A DNA stretch of 64,000 nt from Allodiplogaster sudhausi (taxonomy: Eukaryota > Nematoda > Chromadorea > Rhabditida > Diplogasteridae): assembly GCA_945643635.1 (NCBI GenBank), contig CALZFC010000252.1, positions 2,908,501 through 2,972,500 on the forward strand, given 5' to 3'. The position numbers were made by a program, and so were the translations under genes. A model generated the notes under the pieces. That model had not been told where the DNA came from. It was given only the letters and a program-made list of their open reading frames with translations, and searched no databases. Shown here one piece after another: positions 55,125 to 64,000 of the stretch. The stretch's first letter is position 1, and every line of letters begins with the position of its first letter.

Positions 55125-56535
55125 ATCCTTCACTCTGGCTCTGCTTCTCTCTCTCTCCTCTTTCTCTCACTCGTTCTCTCACTCTTTCTCTCATTCTCAC
55201 CTTCACTCCCTCTCTCCTTCACTCCCTCTCTCCCTCTCTCTCTCTCTCTCTCTCGCTCTCGCTCTCTCTCTCTCTCCTCTCTCTCCTCGCTCTGATGCGG
55301 AAAGCTATGTTGTTTCTCCTGGTAATGTTGAGTGCAAGAGTGACTTGATGATGAGAGAACAGCGAATTGATGTCCGACGAAGAAGGTGGTCTATGTTTCT
55401 GATTTCGTGTTCATTCCTGTTTGTGTTTTTTTTTGTTGCGCGGTGTATTATAATGTCATTCTTAGTAGTTGGCTGGAGATAGAGGGTGGTTCTTAGTTAG
55501 TCTCTCCCGGGCGCGAGTTGCGGGTCGGTCGGTGGCTCCTGGGAGCGCGGAGTCGGGGTCCTGTATAATGCCAGCCACGTGTTTCAAAGACAAGATAAGG
55601 TGCTGATTTGATTTTGTTGATTGTTTTTTTGTGTTTCTTCTTATTTCGTTTGACTTTCTTTCTCTTAACCCTTTCCTTAATAAACTTTGCTTCTTTTCGT
55701 GCCCTTGTTTCCACGTTGTAGGAGGGGCTTGAGCGAAGTTTGGATAGACTTGGTGGTTGATTGAATAATTTGTATCTGAAGCTCGAGGTCATCCTTGAAT
55801 ATCTGATTAAATTCACCGGTTGGAAACACTTGGTAGAATATACATATTCCGCCTTCCAGTCTCGTCTATTCTCTCCATCTCTATGTCTCTACTCTCTCTC
55901 TCTCATTCCTTCTCTCTATTTCTTTCTTGCTCTTCCCTGAGCTCTCTCTCTCTCTTTCTTTTGCTCCCTTGCCGTCTCTCTTTTTCTTCGTCTTTCTCAG
56001 ATCACTCTCTCTTTCCCTTCCTCACTCTTTCTCTCTCTTCCTCTGTCTTTCTCTCTTTCTCTCTCTTCCTCTCTCCCTCTTTCTCTCTTTCTCTGCCTGT
56101 CTCTCTGTCTCCATTTTCGCGCTGCATCCATGCATGCATGCAGTCTCTTTCTACTGCGGTACCACCCTGCTTCTCTCTCCTGGCTAGATCTCGCATTCCT
56201 TTGTCTTGATTCTTGCAAATGTGTTACTGTGTGGTTACCACATGCTGCGAGTCTCTTAATTTGGGCTATCTTCCTTTCTTCATCACTCTCGTCCCTCTCA
56301 TTCTCTCCTTCTCTCACTCTTCCTTCACTCCCTCTTTCTGATTCCTTGTTCATATTTCCCTTCTAATCGCGCCGCTCCATCTCTTCCCTTCTATTTGGCG
56401 CGTTCAGTCAAGGTTGAAAAAAAACAAAGTTTTCCAATTCTTTTGACGCCTTTACGAAAACCAAGTCATCTAATTTGCTTATATAAAGTACTGAAATCCT
56501 AAAACATCAAGCAAATAATAAGATATAATTTTCAG
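55125..56535. other. intergenic or intron, CT-rich, no gene recognised
   Basis: CT tracts at 55140-55290 and 55880-56110. The minus-strand Lys-rich frame at 55493-55816 and the Ser-rich frames here have no family features. The stretch may simply be the 3' flank of the SLC49 gene. Confidence 0.4.
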
Positions 56536-56775
56536 AATGCCGCAGTGCGGTTGTCACCGCCGTCCATTGAAACTCAGCCGGCGGCGTCTCTGGAATGCCC
56601 CCTCATGGCCTCCGGTGGACCCGCTTCTTCCGCCAGCTCCGCTCCCCCCGGCAGTCTTCCTGGGCCACTCATTCTACCATCGCAGACTGTCCCCTCTGCC
56701 CTGGACAACTTCAAGATTGCACGCTGTCAGAATCGCAACTTTGACAGCGGAGTCCAAACGATGGTGCAGAGTGAG
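56536..56775 (+). CDS. candidate orphan exon, Ser/Pro-rich
   Basis: A 240-nt open stretch bounded by TTTTCAG and GTATGA encodes 80 residues rich in Ser, Pro and Ala (from NAAVRLSPPSIETQ to GVQTMVQSE). It looks like a disordered cytoplasmic segment. A second open piece at about 56919-57046 (ELQEQTIKTPSLMSLHPSE) could follow, but phases do not join simply. No family recognised; it may be the tail of a transporter isoform or a separate fragment. Confidence 0.3.
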
Positions 56776-57239
56776 GTATGAGGCCGAGGGAAAATCAGAG
56801 AGGGTGGAGGGTGGAGAGAACGAAAGAGGGAGAGAGAAAGGGAGTGAGAAAGAAAGGAAAGAAAGAGAATGACAGAGATAAAGAATGGGAAAGAGATATA
56901 ATGGATGTATCATAGAGATGAAAAGGAGCTTCAGGAGCAGACCATTAAGACTCCGTCTCTGATGTCTCTTCATCCTTCCGAGATGTCTTCGATGTCCTCT
57001 GTTGTTGATGATCCGAACAGACAAGAGTTGACAGATCAACAGAGGTATCCTTCCTTGGTTGTCATTCTTCGTTCAGCTCTGCAATTCCTCTTATTCCCTC
57101 CTCTCTCTCTCCGTGCCTTCCCTCTTATGATTCATGGTTGAAGATGTCGATTAGAACGTTATTCAATCTCATCCTTATTCTTTCATTATGCTCTGTTTCT
57201 GTTCTGCAATAACACACATACGATTTCTTTATTCATAAA

Positions 57240-57950
57240 AGAAGAATGGGGGCTGATTGTCCTTTCCGGACAGGTTAGCTGTCATTCTATGCAATTGTTG
57301 CGGAATGGTGACATGACTCTTTTGTTTCAGATCCAGAGTGTAATTTACGTGATGATCATGAAACAGCTGGGCTGACCTCTCCAGCCCTCTCGGATGGATC
57401 TCCAAGTCTGCTCAATTGGCAAATATGACGACATCAACCACCCCAAAGACAACAGGCTGAGTATCTCGGTAAGAGGGCATTGCAGTGCCTTCTCCAATCC
57501 AAAAAAATTGTCTAAATACATTTTTATTCGAGATAAATGTGATCTAAAGTATGTTCTAAATGTGATAGAATGAAAAATTAGCATTAATTCCATGAAGATG
57601 TATTTTAAAAAATATTATTAATGTTTGTGCTGTTTTGTACATCCTAAAAATAATACTATTTTATGTAACACGTCTTGTGGCTAGTCCAATTGTTTAAGTT
57701 ATTAAATAACCACAGATTGTCTATTATATATTTTTCGGATGAATATTAAATGAAAAATGGTATTTCGCATTGGAGCGGACCTTTTTCGTGGCAGGCCTTC
57801 ACTGCCATCACCTCACTTATCGTGCTGATTCTCGTGGTTCTCTTCACGCCAGAATACAGCGAAAGGCAGCAGAGAAATAGAGCAGAAGGAAGACAAGGCC
57901 TAAGAGGAAGTACAGCTCCGTCACGGCGTGTTAGCGCAATGCAAATATGA
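57240..57950 (+). pseudogene. 3' fragment of a further SLC49-like copy
   Basis: LIVLSGQ, then an exon at about 57332-57468 (IQSVIYVMIMKQLG, a TGA, then VCSIGKYDDINHPKDN) and a last exon 57796-57950 (AFTAITSLIVLILVVLFTPEY ... QI stop) parallel the final three exons of copy 1, with many substitutions. The internal TGA and the missing upstream exons show it is dead. It sits directly before the duplicated SNX17 piece. Confidence 0.8.
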
Positions 57951-58009
57951 TACTTAGTAAAAGGCTACAGTATGAAAGAATTCGTGTCAGGAGATCTCAA
58001 AATTCAAAA

Positions 58010-58128
58010 TTTTCGCATATGATGACATAGCGTCTCTTTATTTGGTGTTACCGTATACCTCCCCGGTCTTAAGTTCATGGAATGTAGATTACGCTACACT
58101 AAAATGTTACTAAGTATCGCCTTAACAC
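58010..58128. mobile_element. MITE fragment at the segmental-duplication breakpoint
   Basis: GGTGTTACCGTAT, ACACTAAAATGTTACTAAG and a terminal TCGCCTTAACACGCCGTG match the element in the PAT-like copy (36437) and the one at 52130. Duplicated SNX17 sequence begins within a few bases of its end. Confidence 0.65.
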
Positions 58129-58129
58129 G

Positions 58130-59378
58130 CCGTGCCGTCATTGTGTTTGGGACACGAGAACACAAGAGAAACTCCTTCCCAATAACTCCATTGCTACGCT
58201 TCTCTTCAGACAAGTTCGTACAGCTCTTTATTTGTGTTTTTTTTTCTTTTAATGATCCGAGTTTATTCCCTACCAATGGAATCTTTTTTTTCCAAATTGA
58301 TACTATACTTTTTCCTGTTTTTTTTTCACTGATGAATTTCAGGCTAAGAACGAACTAGAAAGAGGTCTGCTCACGACAGATTCTGCGGATGTCCAACTAA
58401 GTCTTGAGTCTCTGACAATGGAAGAGGACGCTGCCAAGGTCTCATTCCTTATTTATCCATCTATATCCCAAGTTCTACGAGTATGTTTATTCTTCCAGTA
58501 CGTCCGACTTTGCTCCGAGCTTCCGGGCTACGGATTCGAGCAGCTGGAAAGAGTTCGAATGCGTGTTGAATGACAAGGAGGAGGCCAGCCACGACGATGT
58601 AACCGTTGCTTGTCGTCTTCAGGTTAGAGTGCCTGACGGTTTCCATTTTATTTGCGGTTGCTTGGCATTTCCTTTCGCTGTGTCTCCTTTCTGGTTGCTT
58701 CCACTGCCACGTCCCCCCCCCTAGGTCGGTCGTCGTCAGTTGGTGCTGACTTCGCTGAAGGACGGCGAGAGCCACAGCTACCGCGCCACCCGAATTCGGA
58801 TTTGGCGTATCTCACAGCCGCCTTCGGTGGTCGACCTCCTCATCTTCCAGTTCGAGTTCCTGGCTGCGAAGGACGCTTTCCGATGGATTACAATTCACAC
58901 TGAGCATGTACGCTTCCCTTCTCTCTCTTCTCTTCTTTTCCGCTTATTCTTCTCTTCTTCTCGCTTAGGCTATTTTGCTGTCGCTTCTCCTTCAGTCGAT
59001 TGGCTCCGAGATTCTCAGTGAACACCGAGAATCCGCGGTACGAATTTACTCTATTTTTCTTGAAGATCATTTCAGAAGGTTTCCCTTTGGAGTTTGTCAA
59101 GAGGAATGTTTTTCAAATGATATTGTCAGAGGTGTTTATATTTGTAGAAAGAAGCGATCAGAGGCTCGGCTGTGACGGAGGCTTCTTCGAGAAGCAGAGA
59201 GAACGGAAGTGGATTCGTCCGTCGTCTTGCTGATCGCGAGATGATTGGAGTGGAAGTCCGCGCCGTCTCTCCTGATCCCGATGTCCTGAAGTCTCTCCAG
59301 CACGTCTTTGCTTCTTCCTCTGTCAGCTCCATTGCTACTCCCTACTTCATGTTTCGAAATGATTCATCACTGTTTTAG
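58130..59378 (+). pseudogene. SNX17 3'-half duplicate, frameshifted
   Basis: Duplicate of 32572-33808, starting within the exon for [12 protein letters not shown] and running through the stop. The 3' exons are almost identical to the parent (last exon differs by a few bases). It lacks the PX domain, the promoter and the first half of the FERM-like domain. In the exon for the [11 protein letters not shown] segment it has a net single-base gain (about 58540-58555), and DDQ is changed to DDV nearby. It is therefore a truncated pseudogene. Confidence 0.88.
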
Positions 59379-61444
59379 GGGTCGCTAGGAACACACAATT
59401 CGACCTTCGGGATGACAATAACGGACGACGACTTGTGAATATTTTTACTCCATTCTCGGAGATACGCACAGTTACGAGAGCAAAAAACAAAGTTACTATT
59501 TGTTTAATTATGAATACTGAGATTATATTGTCTATACATATTCTCGTGAGAATGTCTCTTCCAATGTGGTGCTAGTCGCCTTCTCTTTTATATTCTGACT
59601 AACCCTAGACTTCTAATTGTTGCATATTATGGATTTGGTGGCCGGATTCGATCTGCGATACGAGAACTGTTGCCCTTCTGCTTTCGTCTCCATTGCATTC
59701 CTAACTCTGACCATCTACTGGTATCGTGGTGTTGACATGCTTAATGGATACTGTACTCTTGTACCTTTTAACCCTTGGTGAGCGGTGAGCGGAAGTAGTC
59801 ATCATTCTTATGACAGTCATCTATTCATATTTGATAAACATGACCTTTTATATCTGGCAAATGACATCTTAGAGGTTTGAACCCTCGACATGTGAATATT
59901 TGCTTGTTGCTTGCGTGGAAATTTGTAGTTGTGACTTACTAAAAGTGGGAGAGAGAACGGGAGGAGAGAGTGAGAAGAGGAGGAGAAAGTGAGAAGAGGA
60001 GAGAGAGCGAGGGAGAAAGAGAATGAGGGGAAAAAAGGAGTAAGAGAGAGAGGAGGAGTGATAGAAAGCGTATCTACGCGGTCTGAGTCACTCCGAGCGT
60101 CCCTCCCCATAACTTCCTTCTGCTTTTTCTGCTTGTGAAACGCTCGCATCGATCGTATTTGCTATCTTTCTGTTTTCTTCCTATTTTGCGTGAGCCACCC
60201 GGATCGGAAAGCGTGAGAGTTCATCCCGGGCAGACCCCACCGCCCTCTATTTTTCTGCTTCTCTCCTTTCATCTTTCACTCTCTCGCTCGCTCTCTTTCT
60301 CTATCTCTCTCTCACTCTCTCTCTCTCTCTCTCTATCTCTCTCCCTCTCTCGCTCGCTCTGTCTCTCTCACTCGTCCTAATTGTGTTTCTTTTTAACTCT
60401 CCCGCACTGCCACCCACCATCCGTCAACTCTTCTTATGTTCTCCCTTGCCTTGCGTCATTCTTCTTCCCTTTTTCTTCTCCTCGTTCGGAGTCTTCTTTT
60501 TCTCCTCCTTCATGAGTCCTCATTGTCTGGACTGACATGCCTCACGGGTTTCCTTACCCCGAACATCTTTCATTGTTGGATTGGGCTTTGCTAAAGGTAC
60601 TGACGCAAGAGGATTCTTTTATTGTAGTGGTCGTGCATTACTTGTCGTAAAAGAAAGACTTTACGCAAATGTCAATCCTAACATATTTATCAGTCGTTGC
60701 CACGCACTTTCCCCTCCCTATTTCAAAGACATTTCCATTTTCTGTTTGATTGAAGTATAAGGGTTACTTTGGTGATGACTTTTTGTAGAGAGCGCGGCTA
60801 TCGCTGCCTTCTTTCCCCTTCCTCCTGCCAATCTACCCTTCTTGCTTCCAAATGCGCGTAATCGATGATTGCAAGAGAAAGGAATCCTTCTCTTTTACTC
60901 TTCCTTTATGTTCAGCACTCCTTTTAGAAGTTGCTCCCTTCACACCCTTGCCTACTTTGCCTTTTATACTCATTTGTGAAATGTGATTCCTTCCCAGTAA
61001 TCCCCTTCATAGTCTTTGCTCTTATCTTCCTCTTCTTCCGCTTCTCTTATCATTCGTAGACGGAATGCTCTGTTGTCTTGGCGGGCTGTCTACTTTTTGT
61101 AGTCTCAGCTGGGATCTCTCAGAGATATGTACAGGCTTTTGCAAGGCATTTCTAACATCTCTCTCTCTCTCTCTCTCCCTTTCACTCTCTCTTTCTCTCT
61201 CTATCGCTCTCTCTTTCTCTTTCTCTCTCTCTCTCACTCTCTCTCACTCTCACTCTCTCTCTCTCGGTCTTTCTGCCTCCTCTACTTACCTCTCATTTCA
61301 TCTCGTATCCTACCAAATACGTCATCCGGATTGATGAAAGGCTTCATTAGTATCCACCATGCTGTTATTCTCTGAATTGAGTCTCGTTCTTCTAAACCTC
61401 TGCTAGACGTTTGAGTGAGATCGGCTGTATTCGTTTGATTTGAG
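59379..61444. other. duplicated intergenic region with empty insertion site
   Basis: Parallels 33809-34436 followed directly by 47367-48591. The empty site CGCGG is at 60077-60081. It contains GA and CT tracts (about 59945-60055, 60270-60370, 61160-61266) and no convincing gene. Confidence 0.75.

Positions 61445-64000
<2,556 letters not shown>

Overview
The window is eukaryotic and most likely from a nematode. The coding regions are split into short exons joined by GT-AG and a few GC-AG introns. A complete secreted transthyretin-like (TTL) gene is present, a family best known from nematodes. The mobile elements (a Tc5-type DNA transposon, a PAT/DIRS-type tyrosine-recombinase retrotransposon, a CR1/Jockey-like LINE) are also types known from nematodes. 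I cannot name the species. (CT)n/(GA)n tracts fill many introns and produce dozens of spurious Leu/Ser- or Arg/Glu-rich open frames.

Layout. 1-374: tail of a LINE copy. 719-2234 (-): TTL gene, five exons. 2987-8705 (-): nucleoporin Nup133, about 20 exons. 9026-11720 (+): equilibrative nucleoside transporter (SLC29), divergent from Nup133. 12914-16673 and 17235-20807 (+): two tandem beta-tubulin genes that splice in frame to 444 and 441 residues. 22043-about 22350 (+): 5' end of a possible small secreted Cys-rich gene. 23831-30628 (+): fibronectin-III receptor tyrosine-kinase-like gene. 31545-33808 (+): sorting nexin 17. 34442-47361: 12.9 kb of nested mobile DNA (PAT-like retrotransposon, LINE, and a further repeat carrying a Tc5-like transposon) bounded by short inverted repeats and a 5-bp target duplication. 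48592-55124 (+): SLC49 (FLVCR/MFSD7)-like transporter, copy 1. 57240-57950: degraded 3' piece of another SLC49 copy. 58130-59378: 3' half of SNX17 again, frameshifted. 61445-64000 (+): SLC49-like transporter copy 2, running off the window.

The right half is a tandem segmental duplication of the SNX17-SLC49 interval. The downstream copy keeps the empty site of the 12.9-kb insertion, so insertion ends and target duplication can be read directly by comparison. Copy 1 carries nearly all the later damage (nested elements, intron insertions, a 17-bp duplication after the start codon, a 751-bp duplication containing an exon). Divergence between copies is patchy, with nearly identical blocks next to clearly diverged ones, which suggests later gene conversion; the two tubulin genes show the same pattern.

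The host genes are housekeeping genes (nuclear pore, nucleoside uptake, microtubules, endosomal recycling, membrane transport) plus one receptor-kinase-like gene. I see no operon-like functional cluster. The novel content is mainly in mobile-element structure: an inverted RNase H segment inside the PAT-like element, and a tRNA-like Pol III promoter inside both terminal repeats of the Tc5-like element.
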